A stretch of DNA of 32,137 bases from IMG/VR virus record IMGVR_UViG_3300031227_000244, positions 1 through 32,137 of that record; one strand, given 5' to 3'. The position numbers were made by a program, and so were the translations under genes. Below the pieces are notes generated by a model. It was not told where the DNA came from and did no database searches. It saw only the letters and a program-made list of their open reading frames with translations. This document shows positions 1 through 8,581 of this stretch, piece by piece. The DNA comes from a virus. Position 1 is the stretch's first letter; each line of letters starts with the position of its first letter.

Positions 1-2
1 GG

Positions 3-752
3 TTCTGGGGCAGCGGTGGGCTGCATATGATGGATCGCGGGGCGCTCACTATCAGCACGATGAACAAGGAGTCGCTTCCCAATCTCGTTGGCGATGTAGC
101 TGCGGACCCGTCGACGCACCGCATAACCATGGGGTACGACCCGGTGCGTATTGGCATTAAGATTTGTATCACCCTGCTGTCTAGCGGCAGCAGCCGAGTA
201 TACTGGTACGACCTGCGGACTCAGGGCTTTTTCTACGACACTGATGCCTCTACAGACCACGGCGTATACAGTCAGTTCTACTATGCTGCAAACGACCCTG
301 ATCTGTGTGGGCTAATTTGCGGGTGTAAGGACGGCTACCTGCGTGTCGAAGATAGCTCTGTGGCTAATGACGACGGCGTAGCTATCGACAGCTATGTTGA
401 CTACGGCCCCATGGCACTCGCCAAAGACGGCCGCGATGGTTCGTTGTCCTCAATAGACGTGGTGCTGTCCGGTGGTGCGTCGGGTGGTTCAGAAGACAAC
501 TCCGACGACGCATACATGTACGTCTGGGCAGAGGACGGGGCGGGGGAGCTATATGAGAAGCTGATACTAGGTACCGGGTACAAACTGTCGATAACGTTCA
601 GCGGCCCCGGCAGAAAGCACGGGGGCAAACGCAGGCGAGGTGTGCGCGGGGCGTACGCCGGTGTGCGGATAGGGAACAGCACGATAAGCGAAACGTGGGG
701 TTTTGAGAAAATGATCCTTGAACAAGGGGCACCGGGTAGGAGATTAAGATAA
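3..752 (+). CDS. virion structural protein, C-terminal part (cut by window edge)
   Basis: The frame is open to the left edge, and the first ATG at 27 has no convincing ribosome binding site, so this is the C-terminal 249 codons of a longer protein. The visible part is rich in Tyr, Gly, Ser and Asp with alternating hydrophobic residues, as in beta-rich phage tail or head-completion proteins. It ends in a basic stretch (GRKHGGKRRRGVRG) followed by a segment ending WGFEKMILEQGAPGRRLR. No catalytic motif is visible. It opens the rightward virion block and its TAA overlaps the ATG of the next gene (TAATG), so the two are translationally coupled. The virion role is inferred from composition and neighbours; the exact family is not recognised. 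Confidence 0.6.
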   Translation, partial: FWGSGGLHMMDRGALTISTMNKESLPNLVGDVAADPSTHRITMGYDPVRIGIKICITLLSSGSSRVYWYDLRTQGFFYDTDASTDHGVYSQFYYAANDPDLCGLICGCKDGYLRVEDSSVANDDGVAIDSYVDYGPMALAKDGRDGSLSSIDVVLSGGASGGSEDNSDDAYMYVWAEDGAGELYEKLILGTGYKLSITFSGPGRKHGGKRRRGVRGAYAGVRIGNSTISETWGFEKMILEQGAPGRRLR

Positions 753-1348
753 TGGCACGGAGTAGAACTGTAGGTGGCTGGTCTGAAAGTGGGGGCCCGC
801 GAGGTAGAACTGTCGGTGGTGCTGGTAGAGCGGATTATCACGTACAACCAGCTAGTACTGGTGGTGCCGCTGGCGGAAGCGGTACACCGGCCAGTGTCAC
901 TCAACCATTTGAACGGGCCCTCGACACCTTATCGGGTGCTGGTAGTGACGTAGAGAAGATGTACCAGTCCGGTAAGCGTAAGACCATGAGCAACATCGCC
1001 ATGCAGTCTGTCAATGCCGGTATGGCGAATACGCTCAACATGCCCGCGTCCGAGCTTGCGTACGAGAATGAAGTGCGACCAGGTATGAACATCGGGCTAG
1101 CCCAGGCGAAGGCTGGCGTACTGCAAAACCTTGGGCAGACCGCCGCTAACGTGTACGGTACGCAGGTTGGTAGTAGCACTGCCATACAGACTGCACAGAT
1201 GAGGGCTGATGCTTCCATGAGCGGGCAGGGGCTACAATTCGCATCCAACATGGCTAATCAGGCACTGCAGAAGTACATCGCACAGCTTAGCGGTGGCGGA
1301 CAGAGTAACAACAATCCGGTGCCCATGATGTCGAGTCCCCGGGTATGA
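752..1348 (+). CDS. small Gly/Ala-rich virion-associated protein
   Basis: A 198-residue protein. Residues 1-50 are a basic, Gly-rich tail with a twice-used TVGG motif. From about residue 55 comes an Ala/Gln/Asn-rich helical region (for example ANTLNMPASELAYENEVRPG) that resembles small internal or ejection proteins of podoviruses. The C-terminus is Gln/Asn/Gly-rich. The start is well supported: AGGAG lies about nine bases upstream and the ATG overlaps the previous stop. Its stop overlaps the ATG of the fibre gene (ATGA). No enzyme motif or signal peptide is visible. The assignment as a virion protein comes from context and composition only. Confidence 0.55.
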   Translation: MARSRTVGGWSESGGPRGRTVGGAGRADYHVQPASTGGAAGGSGTPASVTQPFERALDTLSGAGSDVEKMYQSGKRKTMSNIAMQSVNAGMANTLNMPASELAYENEVRPGMNIGLAQAKAGVLQNLGQTAANVYGTQVGSSTAIQTAQMRADASMSGQGLQFASNMANQALQKYIAQLSGGGQSNNNPVPMMSSPRV

Positions 1349-3039
1349 GTGACCTGAATAACACATTCAATATCCCCATGCCTGGTTCGCCCAGGTTCGA
1401 GAGCGATGTGATACGCGCGCTAGGCAAGATACGTGATTCGCTGGGCGCAGGGTCTGATCCGTCCTTCGGTAGCATAGAGCTAGAGGACGCCACGGCCAGC
1501 CGACTCACGGCTACTGACGCCGACAAGAAACTGTCTAGCTCAGACCTATTCGCGTGGGTAGCAGGTACCGCTAATGAAATCAATGTGGCCGATGACGGTG
1601 ACGGAACCATTACTATCGGCATTGTCGATCCCCTTATAGTTGGTAAGGGCGGAACCGGAGCTGCAACGCTGACGGACCACGGTATTCTGTTAGGTTCCGG
1701 CACCGGGGCCGTGACACCGCTGGGTGTTGCTACAAATGGGCAAATCCCCATTGGTAGTACTGGGGCTGATCCGGTTCTTGCTACACTCACTGGAACAGCA
1801 AATCAAATTATTGTAACCAATGCAGCTGGAAGCATAACACTTTCAACCCCACAAGATATACATACTGGAGCTACCCCGACTTTTGCCGATCTTATTGTTA
1901 CGGACCGGCTACTCATTGACTCTACTGACTTCATAACTAACCTGGGATACCTTGCCGGGGGCAATACTACCGGTATCAGGAATGTTAATCTCGGGGCATA
2001 CACCGGAGTCAATTTAACTACGGGGGAGAAGAATGTAAACATAGGGTACTATGCCGGATACGGGCTTACGGGCGGCATCGCGAACACTGGCAGTTACAAC
2101 ATGTACCTAGGCCACAGCACCGGGCCTTACAACACTACAGGGTCGTACAACGTAGCCATCGGCGGGAATACTTTCAACAGGAATACCGAGGGTTCTTACA
2201 ATACAGTTATCGGGGCATCAGCAGGATTCCTCAGTACGGCCGGGGCCAGTAATATCTTTGTCGGGAACCAAGCTGGATTCCGGCAAACAACGGCCAGTAA
2301 TATACTGCTGATAGACAACCAGGACCGTGTCACTGCTGCCAACGAACTTACTAAAGCTCTGCTATATGGGGTGTTTGCTGTCGCCCCGGCAGATCAGACT
2401 TTAACCATCAACGGTGAGATTCTTGGTTCAGTTGGTGCAAAGATTGGAGACGGTGGAACTACCGATTATTCTGAGTTTGAAGCGGACGGCACCCTAGAGT
2501 TTCATGGTGCCGCGACCGTATGGCGGGACGCCAATGTTGGTACTCTAAACTTAGGGACAGGAACTGGGGCGACTCGGCCAACTGTTGTTTCGTACTACGA
2601 TGAAGCTGGTGCAGATACGGGGATAGCCTGTCTTGGCTTTGCCACTGGTGAGTCGGTGTCTGGGGCTATTGAGTTTCAACACGACTACAAAGAGGGCTCG
2701 GATATCACGTTCCATATTCACTGGCAGGGGATTGCAGCACCAACAGGGACAGATCAAGTTAAGTGGCAACTTGAGTATACTGTAGCACGTGATACCTTAA
2801 CACTGGATGCCCCCACTACGATTGTTGTAGAGACAGCCTTTGATACCCAGTACGCTTTTGAACGCTCTGATCTACCCGTTATCACTGGAACTAACTTCAA
2901 GGTTGGAGATCAACTGCTCTTCAAACTTCAGCGTATCGTTGCTGCTGGTGATGCTTACGCTGGTGATGCCCTAGCGGCTACAGTGGGCTTTCACTATGAG
3001 TGTGATACTGTTGGCTCTCGGGATATTTTAACCAAGTAA
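1345..3039 (+). CDS. tail/head fibre-like adhesin with YadA-type head repeats
   Basis: A 564-residue protein. Residues 95-170 form a Gly/Thr-rich beta region (GKGGTGAATLTDHGILLGSG and a later NQIIVTNAAGSITLSTPQ) of the sort common in phage fibres. Residues 212-325 hold about six degenerate repeats of the form Y/V-N-x-x-[ILV]-G-x-x-[AT]-G (NVNLGAYTG, NVNIGYYAG, YNMYLGHSTG, YNVAIGGNTF, YNTVIGASAG, SNIFVGNQAG). This is the left-handed beta-roll seen in trimeric autotransporter heads and some phage fibres. A beta-rich C-terminal domain (about 360-564) may bind the host or cap the trimer. The ATG overlaps the upstream TGA. The repeat-coding DNA is visibly more AT-rich than its surroundings, which is compatible with horizontal exchange of the receptor-binding region. 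Trimer formation and host binding are inferred. Confidence 0.7.
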   Translation: MSDLNNTFNIPMPGSPRFESDVIRALGKIRDSLGAGSDPSFGSIELEDATASRLTATDADKKLSSSDLFAWVAGTANEINVADDGDGTITIGIVDPLIVGKGGTGAATLTDHGILLGSGTGAVTPLGVATNGQIPIGSTGADPVLATLTGTANQIIVTNAAGSITLSTPQDIHTGATPTFADLIVTDRLLIDSTDFITNLGYLAGGNTTGIRNVNLGAYTGVNLTTGEKNVNIGYYAGYGLTGGIANTGSYNMYLGHSTGPYNTTGSYNVAIGGNTFNRNTEGSYNTVIGASAGFLSTAGASNIFVGNQAGFRQTTASNILLIDNQDRVTAANELTKALLYGVFAVAPADQTLTINGEILGSVGAKIGDGGTTDYSEFEADGTLEFHGAATVWRDANVGTLNLGTGTGATRPTVVSYYDEAGADTGIACLGFATGESVSGAIEFQHDYKEGSDITFHIHWQGIAAPTGTDQVKWQLEYTVARDTLTLDAPTTIVVETAFDTQYAFERSDLPVITGTNFKVGDQLLFKLQRIVAAGDAYAGDALAATVGFHYECDTVGSRDILTK

Positions 3040-3054
3040 GCACGGAGATGTATT

Positions 3055-4164
3055 ATGAGAACCATGTCTACTGGCGGGTTGCCCTTCCCATCGCTACCCG
3101 CAGCTGGTACTGAGGGCGGTCCCGCGGCTGAGGCCGTGATAAACGGTGAGACTATTCAGATGGGCCGCATGGTGAGGGACCCCAACACCGGATTATCAGA
3201 GCCAGTATACGATCAGAGCCCAGGTGGCGACTACGGCCCGGAGGGGTTCGTCGGTCGGCAGGCGCAGACCCCTTCACCAGGGACATCTGATCCCGTTACG
3301 CTCGCAGAGTGGCACGGGGAGCAGGCTCTATCCCAACTATCGGTATTCGATCAGCAGATAGCAGGCATAAAGGCCCCGGTACAACATGAACTCGACACGT
3401 CGTACAAGCAGTATCAGGTCGACGTCGATACTATCCGTAACTCCGGTATGGAGCAAGACCAACAGCGACAACGTCTTGGCCAGCTAAACGCCAACTACCA
3501 GAAAAAGTGGATCGGCCTCAAAGGGAAGATGGAGCCGCAGACGCAGGCACTAGAGCAGCAGAAGGCAGCCGCCCAACGGCAGATTGTTCTCCAGCAGGCC
3601 CTGCGTATGAAAGAAATCCAGACCTACGCAAAGATGGCAGAGGAAGGTGTCATCAACGAAGATGCCGCCAAGTCGCTGCAGTACAAGGTGCTGGGGTACG
3701 ACGTACCAGTGACAGAATTTCGTCCGCCAAAGTCTCAGAGTCCATATAAGGTTGTGCAGGAGACACAGGGTACGCTCAAGATACTCAAGAACCGTCTGGA
3801 CAGCTTTAAGACGGACACCCACAATCCGAAGGGGTGGGGGAAGACCCAGAGAAAGCGACAGGCCCTATACGTAATGAAACCTGGTGCTACTGGTTCCCTC
3901 GACACTGATTGGGAGTTGGCCGGTCCGGAACAGCAGGCCGTATACGCGAATCTGTTATCGCAATATACCAGTGCCCAGGAAGTACTCGACGCAGCTGCTA
4001 GTCAGCTTGTCGGGAGGCGTGTCGCCAACCTGTCCGGTGCCGCTAGTACCATAGCCAACGATATTGGTAAAGAGAGGCCCCACCGGGCACCCGCAGTCAC
4101 CCAGAAGAATGTGTCGCAGATGTCTGATGATGAACTACGGCGGCTTGTAAGTGGGGGCCAATAA
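3055..4164 (+). CDS. coiled-coil virion-associated protein, unknown function
   Basis: A 369-residue protein with GGAG eight bases before the ATG; a second ATG at 3064 is possible. Residues 1-80 are Gly/Pro-rich and probably flexible. Residues 85-200 are strongly helical and Gln/Lys/Glu-rich (ELDTSYKQYQVDVDTIRNSG and MEPQTQALEQQKAAAQRQIV), predicting a coiled coil. The C-terminus ends in a charged helix (SQMSDDELRRLVSGGQ) of the kind often seen in phage structural and assembly proteins. The TAA overlaps the ATG of the giant protein downstream, and the pair resembles the small plus giant internal-protein arrangement of podoviruses. No catalytic motif is visible. Confidence 0.5.
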   Translation: MRTMSTGGLPFPSLPAAGTEGGPAAEAVINGETIQMGRMVRDPNTGLSEPVYDQSPGGDYGPEGFVGRQAQTPSPGTSDPVTLAEWHGEQALSQLSVFDQQIAGIKAPVQHELDTSYKQYQVDVDTIRNSGMEQDQQRQRLGQLNANYQKKWIGLKGKMEPQTQALEQQKAAAQRQIVLQQALRMKEIQTYAKMAEEGVINEDAAKSLQYKVLGYDVPVTEFRPPKSQSPYKVVQETQGTLKILKNRLDSFKTDTHNPKGWGKTQRKRQALYVMKPGATGSLDTDWELAGPEQQAVYANLLSQYTSAQEVLDAAASQLVGRRVANLSGAASTIANDIGKERPHRAPAVTQKNVSQMSDDELRRLVSGGQ

Positions 4165-7100
4165 TGCCCATCACATCCGAGCAAGCATATGCCGAGTTAG
4201 CACGGCGGGAACTATCGCGACGGTCAGTAACGTCGGCCATACAGGGCGCATTGTCCAGGCAGGCCGCACCACAGGCACCCACCGCTGACTTCAACGCCCG
4301 CACTGCCGGTGTCATAGAAGGTGCCGTTGCCGGGCAGGCTGCCGGTACGCCCGTGCCCCAAGGCCCGACTACGGACTTCGTTGCCGGTACACCCCGATCC
4401 GGTGGTACGCTACTTGGCGATCTGTATCACGCCGTTGGCCGTGGTGGTATCAAAGGTATAGCTGCTGTGCCGGGTGCTCTTGCCTCCCTGATGGAGACAT
4501 CTGAGACGATCCCGGTTGGCGGGCCATACGCAGCCGCGGCCAGGACAGTAGATACCTCCAAGGCTCAGGATGACCTACGTAAGCAAGCACACGACATCTA
4601 CAAGCTGTCTGACGCAGAGTCGCTACGCGCTAGGCGCGGGGGTGCTGCTGGCTTCTTGGTTAACCTCGTTGGCGAGACGGTTCCGCAGTTCGGCGTGTCC
4701 GCTGTGGCTGCTATGATCGGTGGCCCCGTTGGCGTCGTGGCCACGAGTGCTGTCCTGGGTGGTGAAGAGGTATACCAGAACCTGATCGACCTTGGCGTAA
4801 GCCACGAGAAGGCAGACGCCGCCCGGTGGGTTACCGCTCCAATTATCGGACTGGTAGAGAAGTGGCAGATCGATGGCGTGCTACGCATCGGAAACAAGGC
4901 CGCTGTCAAGCGACTGGTACAAGCTGCCCGTGAACGGGCATTCAAGAAAATGGCCGTGGCTGGTGTCGACATCACATTTGAGCACACCATGAAGGCTGCT
5001 GGTGAGGGTCTGCAGGAAGTGATACAGGAGGCCACGGGCATAGGCGCTGAGGTTGCACTGGCCAGAGACTTCGACCCAAAGGCTGACCTGATCCGGCTTG
5101 GCTCTGCAGGCCTGGGCGGTGCTATCGTGGGTGAGTTTACAGGTGGCGGTATATCCATGGCCCGAGGCGGGGCCTCTATCGTGGGCGAGGTCAAGCGACA
5201 AAGCGACGTGGCCCACCTTCGCCGTAACGCCCAACCGCTGGACCCCCCTAGCGTGGACACCCCCATAGCCGCCCCGGCTCCTGGCGAGGCGTCTGATGCC
5301 CTTACGCAGGCAACTGGACCCACAGAGGTTGTATCCCTCGCACCAGAAGGCCAGGAGGCGTTATCTGCTGCAGCTGAGCGGGCTTCGGCAGACCTTCCGC
5401 CCATGGCTCCTGTGGGTGATGAAACTGTCGGGCAAGTACCTACGGATCGTCCTGGTTCTGTCGACCCGCAGCAGGGAGCGGCCTTCAACAACGCCAGCCT
5501 GGATCAGCGGGCCCAGGCTATGGGCCTGCCCGCCGCCCCGGAAATGACACCCCGCGGTACTGTCAAAGAACGACAGGAACAGGCAGTGCGGGAGGGCTGG
5601 GCTGCGCCAAGTAAGGCTAGAGCAGTGGCTGCGGATATCCTGGAGAACCCCAGACCAGCTACGGACCTGGAATCACATGGGATGAACGCGGCGCTAATCA
5701 CCCTGAAAGCGGAAGCAAACGGGCTGAATGATCAGCTGGTAAAGCTACCGGTTGACTCTGTAGAGTACAAGGAGGCGAAGCAGAAGTGGGATGATGTGCG
5801 ACGTGATTACGAGACCATCTACCAGATTGGGAAGTGGAGTGGAACAGAGTGGCACGCTACTGGTATGGCCCGGCAGGAAATGTTGGACGACAATGGGGAT
5901 GTTCTGGGCGTACTAGCTCGCGCCAAGGATACCACCGGTGCTGACCTGACCCCTGCACTGGAGAACGACTTAAAGCGACGGGTCCGTAGTTTACGCAAGG
6001 CCCGCACTACGGCTGATACTTCTGGTCGCACTGACGCTAAGAATCGCCTACGGGATACTGCGAAGAAGATTACTAAGCTGGGGCGGTTGGCCAAGATGAC
6101 GGATGCCGACAAGGACGCCCAGCTACAGGATCTTCTTGGCCGTGAGCAGACAGATATTGTACTGACCGATATCGTTATGAACCTGGCGTCTCGTGATCCG
6201 AAGGCGTCTATCGACTCGGTCGTCAAGAAGGTTAGGGAATACCTCCCCGCTGTAACGCACACCAACATCGTGGATGCTTTTGACGGGGCACAGCAACGGA
6301 AGACCAAGAACACATTTGGCATGGAGTACATGCTACGCAATCTCCGCAAGCAGTTGAAGAAAGAGAAGCACAAGCTGACATCTATCGATGATGTGCTGTA
6401 CTGGTTGAAGGAGGGACGGCTCCCTGACAGCGAGGCGGATGCCGTTGACCTGGATGATAAGGTGGTGCGGGATCTACAGGTAGTACTGGGTCAGGTAAAG
6501 AAGCTCCAAAAGGATAGCGAGCCCTGGTTACAGCGTAAACTGGAAAAGCAGATCGCATACCTGAATGCCCGTCTAGCGGCCAAGGACTTTGGCAACAGGA
6601 AACAGGCATACGCATTCAAACCCGGTCAACACACATTGAAGTTGCAGTACGAGGCAGCCAAGCTGAATGCTGAGATCGGCCGAAGGATAGTCAAGCTACG
6701 GAACAAACAACACGGACTCGTTAGGCGGGGCAGCGCCAATGTGGCCCGATCCATCATGTCCATGAAGTCGTCATTTGATGATTCTGGTCTATTCAACCAG
6801 GGCGGGTTTGCAGTGCTTGGTCACCCCATAAAGGGACTCAAGACAATACCCAAAGCATTCAGTGCGGCGCTGTCCGACAAGCGGGCATTCTTCATCAACC
6901 AGGAGATACTTGCTCGGGCGAACGCCCCGCTCTACCAGAAGTATGGACTGGGTCTTACTCAGGCATCCGATGCCTCCACGTTTACCGAACGGGAGGAGGA
7001 ACACCGGGAATCATTGGCAGACTCCATCCCCGGCATCAAGGCGTCTAACAGGGCCTTCGCGACCACGCTCAACATACTTCGTGCTGATAGCTTTGACGCT

Positions 7101-7907
7101 ATGGCCGGTGCCTTCGCCAGTGAATCAGGACTCACTGATATTGATGGTCAGGCTATCGCCGACTTCGTCAACATGTCCACTGGTCGCGGTAACATTCGCG
7201 GCATAGAAGGCACGGTCAATACGCTCAATGGTGTCCTGTGGGCCCCACGCCGAACCATAAGTAGGTTCCAGATGATCGCCACACTGGGCGGACAACTGGA
7301 GTACCACCACAAGAAGGGCGAGTCCCACTGGAGACCAGAGGTACATCTGCGAGGAAGCAGGCACGTACGTAGGATGATGGCACAAGAGGTGGCCAGATAC
7401 CTACTGGGATATGCTACTGTGGCTATGCTCGGTATGATAGCCGGGGCCGAATTTGAATGGGACATGCTGTCTTCCGATTTCGGGAAACAACGATATGGTA
7501 GGCTCCGCTTGGACCCTACCTCTGGTTTTGCCCAGGCATTTACGATGATCAAGCGACTGGCATACACACAGCGTAAGGCGGAGAGCGGCGAGATACAGGA
7601 TCTCAGCGGGTACGACATGGACCGGCTCCTTCAACGCTTCGCTAGATACAAGCTATCCCCAGCCCTCGGTATAGCCTGGTCCAGTATATCCAGGCAGACG
7701 GCATTTGATGGCCCGTTCACGTGGCAGTGGGCAGCTAAGGAAGTAGTTACACCCCTGTCACTTGACGATGTTCTTAAGGCTGCTGATGATCAGGGGATAC
7801 CTAGGGGTATCATATTCTCCACCTTCGGGTTTTTCGGTATGGCTGTTCAGGTGTACGGGGATAACGCAACGTCAGCGAGTACAGTATCCAGAAGGGGTGC
7901 ATTATGA
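4164..7907 (+). CDS. giant polyvalent / internal virion protein (1247 aa)
   Basis: The largest rightward gene. Residues 85-120 and 165-205 are Gly/Ala/Val-rich hydrophobic segments (one is FGVSAVAAMIGGPVGVVATS) that could insert in a membrane. Residues 270-330 (GLQEVIQEATGIGAEVALA, then GLGGAIVGEFTGGG) are typical of phage ejection-type proteins. A Pro/Ala-rich linker (about 345-470) leads to a long charged, helical, Lys/Arg-rich middle (about 500-870). The C-terminal 370 residues, with RTISRFQMIATLGGQLEYHH, a hydrophobic stretch (LLGYATVAMLGMIAGAEFEW) and IIFSTFGFFGMAVQVYG, look like the 'large polyvalent protein-associated' domains (LPD38-like) at the ends of giant phage proteins. I see no lysozyme, protease or nuclease active site. 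The role, ejection with the DNA and possibly membrane crossing, is inferred. The TGA overlaps the next ATG. Confidence 0.6.
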   Translation: MPITSEQAYAELARRELSRRSVTSAIQGALSRQAAPQAPTADFNARTAGVIEGAVAGQAAGTPVPQGPTTDFVAGTPRSGGTLLGDLYHAVGRGGIKGIAAVPGALASLMETSETIPVGGPYAAAARTVDTSKAQDDLRKQAHDIYKLSDAESLRARRGGAAGFLVNLVGETVPQFGVSAVAAMIGGPVGVVATSAVLGGEEVYQNLIDLGVSHEKADAARWVTAPIIGLVEKWQIDGVLRIGNKAAVKRLVQAARERAFKKMAVAGVDITFEHTMKAAGEGLQEVIQEATGIGAEVALARDFDPKADLIRLGSAGLGGAIVGEFTGGGISMARGGASIVGEVKRQSDVAHLRRNAQPLDPPSVDTPIAAPAPGEASDALTQATGPTEVVSLAPEGQEALSAAAERASADLPPMAPVGDETVGQVPTDRPGSVDPQQGAAFNNASLDQRAQAMGLPAAPEMTPRGTVKERQEQAVREGWAAPSKARAVAADILENPRPATDLESHGMNAALITLKAEANGLNDQLVKLPVDSVEYKEAKQKWDDVRRDYETIYQIGKWSGTEWHATGMARQEMLDDNGDVLGVLARAKDTTGADLTPALENDLKRRVRSLRKARTTADTSGRTDAKNRLRDTAKKITKLGRLAKMTDADKDAQLQDLLGREQTDIVLTDIVMNLASRDPKASIDSVVKKVREYLPAVTHTNIVDAFDGAQQRKTKNTFGMEYMLRNLRKQLKKEKHKLTSIDDVLYWLKEGRLPDSEADAVDLDDKVVRDLQVVLGQVKKLQKDSEPWLQRKLEKQIAYLNARLAAKDFGNRKQAYAFKPGQHTLKLQYEAAKLNAEIGRRIVKLRNKQHGLVRRGSANVARSIMSMKSSFDDSGLFNQGGFAVLGHPIKGLKTIPKAFSAALSDKRAFFINQEILARANAPLYQKYGLGLTQASDASTFTEREEEHRESLADSIPGIKASNRAFATTLNILRADSFDAMAGAFASESGLTDIDGQAIADFVNMSTGRGNIRGIEGTVNTLNGVLWAPRRTISRFQMIATLGGQLEYHHKKGESHWRPEVHLRGSRHVRRMMAQEVARYLLGYATVAMLGMIAGAEFEWDMLSSDFGKQRYGRLRLDPTSGFAQAFTMIKRLAYTQRKAESGEIQDLSGYDMDRLLQRFARYKLSPALGIAWSSISRQTAFDGPFTWQWAAKEVVTPLSLDDVLKAADDQGIPRGIIFSTFGFFGMAVQVYGDNATSASTVSRRGAL

Positions 7908-8092
7908 CACGCGAGGAACAAGCTGAACTACTGATCAGGGTGGATGAGCGCACGGATCGGTTCGAGAAGTGGGTCGACATACATGCTGCATTCCATCGAC
8001 GAATGGGTTTCGTGCTGGTATCAACCGCAGTCTCTATTATCCTCGCTCAGGCCGGGATGATCTTCGCCCTTGTCCGATTGATGGCGACTTAA
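7904..8092 (+). CDS. holin-like / XhlA-like small membrane protein
   Basis: A 62-residue protein. A charged amphipathic N-terminal helix (residues 1-33, with LIRVDERTDRFEKWVDIHAA) precedes one strong transmembrane segment (about 34-59). This layout, an N-terminal cytoplasmic coiled coil plus one C-terminal membrane span, matches haemolysin XhlA-type and some holin accessory proteins. Its place as the last gene of the late block fits a lysis role. AAGGGG precedes the ATG, which overlaps the stop of the giant protein (ATGA). No endolysin is visible next to it, so lysis remains an inference; another small membrane protein of the virion is possible. Confidence 0.5.
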   Translation: MTREEQAELLIRVDERTDRFEKWVDIHAAFHRRMGFVLVSTAVSIILAQAGMIFALVRLMAT

Positions 8093-8234
8093 GCGGCCGT
8101 ACATCACCCTGTATGTGCCACTCCGGGTGACCCCCGGAGCATGGTAGCGTGTCACAGGAACACGCCTCTACTCCCAATGCACGTAACTGTACCGTAACGG
8201 CTTGCGACTCCTCGCACGCAACTAGCACCTTCAT
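8037..8234 (-). pseudogene. N-terminal remnant of a phage DNA methyltransferase
   Basis: The 65-residue product begins MKVLVACEESQAVTVQLRAL and continues with SCDTLPCSGGHPEWHIQGDV. This closely follows the first 45-50 residues of a common phage SAM-dependent DNA methyltransferase family, including its SAM-binding loop (VACEESQAV). Homology stops at HIQGDVRPL, exactly where the rightward gene ends on the other strand. The last 20 codons are just the complement of that gene's end. The catalytic Pro-Cys or DPPY region is missing, so the product cannot methylate. AGGAG and a TGATG overlap with the gene above show the start is intact. The break marks a recombination point between the late and early modules. 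Confidence 0.75.
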
Positions 8235-8452
8235 CACGAGTTCTCCTGAATAAACTCATCCAACCAGGCTCGCCGGGTGAAGGTCCCCCCACCCGCCCGG
8301 TGCGGCCTGGTTATTGTCCTAATAGCCCCGGATCTCACATACCTACTGATCCGGGGCTTTTTTATTAGCGTCCCCGTCTTGCGGTACAGGTAGTCCTGTA
8401 TTCCGTCGATGGGGACAATGTCACTGTAGGGAAGCGGGCGATCTACTGCCAT
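8234..8452 (-). CDS. small helix-turn-helix DNA-binding protein (excisionase/MerR-like)
   Basis: Reading from the ATG at 8452 gives 72 residues. A longer frame begins at a TTG at 8536 but has no ribosome binding site, so the ATG is preferred. The centre (DGIQDYLYRKTGTLIKKPRI then SRYVRSGAIRTI) and the end (FTRRAWLDEFIQEN) match the layout of winged-helix excisionase/MerR-type domains: a helix, a turn with a basic recognition helix, a small hairpin, then a 'TRRAWLDEFI' helix. It could be a recombination directionality factor or a small repressor; no integrase is in the window. The late-operon terminator lies inside its coding sequence. The family-level call is moderate and the target is unknown. 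Confidence 0.55.
   Translation of the reverse strand: MAVDRPLPYSDIVPIDGIQDYLYRKTGTLIKKPRISRYVRSGAIRTITRPHRAGGGTFTRRAWLDEFIQENS
8324..8363 (+). terminator. strong intrinsic terminator of the late (rightward) operon
   Basis: An 11-bp perfect stem (8324-8334 AGCCCCGGATC paired with 8348-8358) closes a 13-base loop and is followed at once by six T residues (8358-8363). Read leftward the hairpin has no T-run, so it acts only on rightward transcripts. It lies 230 bases past the last late gene, inside the coding sequence of the opposing helix-turn-helix gene. Confidence 0.85.
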
Positions 8453-8581
8453 GATAGAATCACCACTACGGGGCCCAGGTACAGTGTCAGTAGTTTCACC
8501 CCTGTGAGCTTTATGCCGACGCCAAGGGTCCACCAATACGAGTTTAACAGCACTTCACAGTGACTGCCTACAGTAAAATGT

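Noticed and set aside
4598-5491. Long leftward frame (297 codons) opposite the giant virion gene
   Set aside because: No SD, composition rich in Ala, Ser, Pro and Arg as in antisense shadows, and it lies wholly under a well-supported gene.
8121-8139. Perfect 7-bp GC hairpin at the convergent junction
   Set aside because: No T-run on either side, and the bases encode the conserved CSGGHPEW of the methyltransferase remnant. The strong terminator at 8324-8363 is the better candidate.
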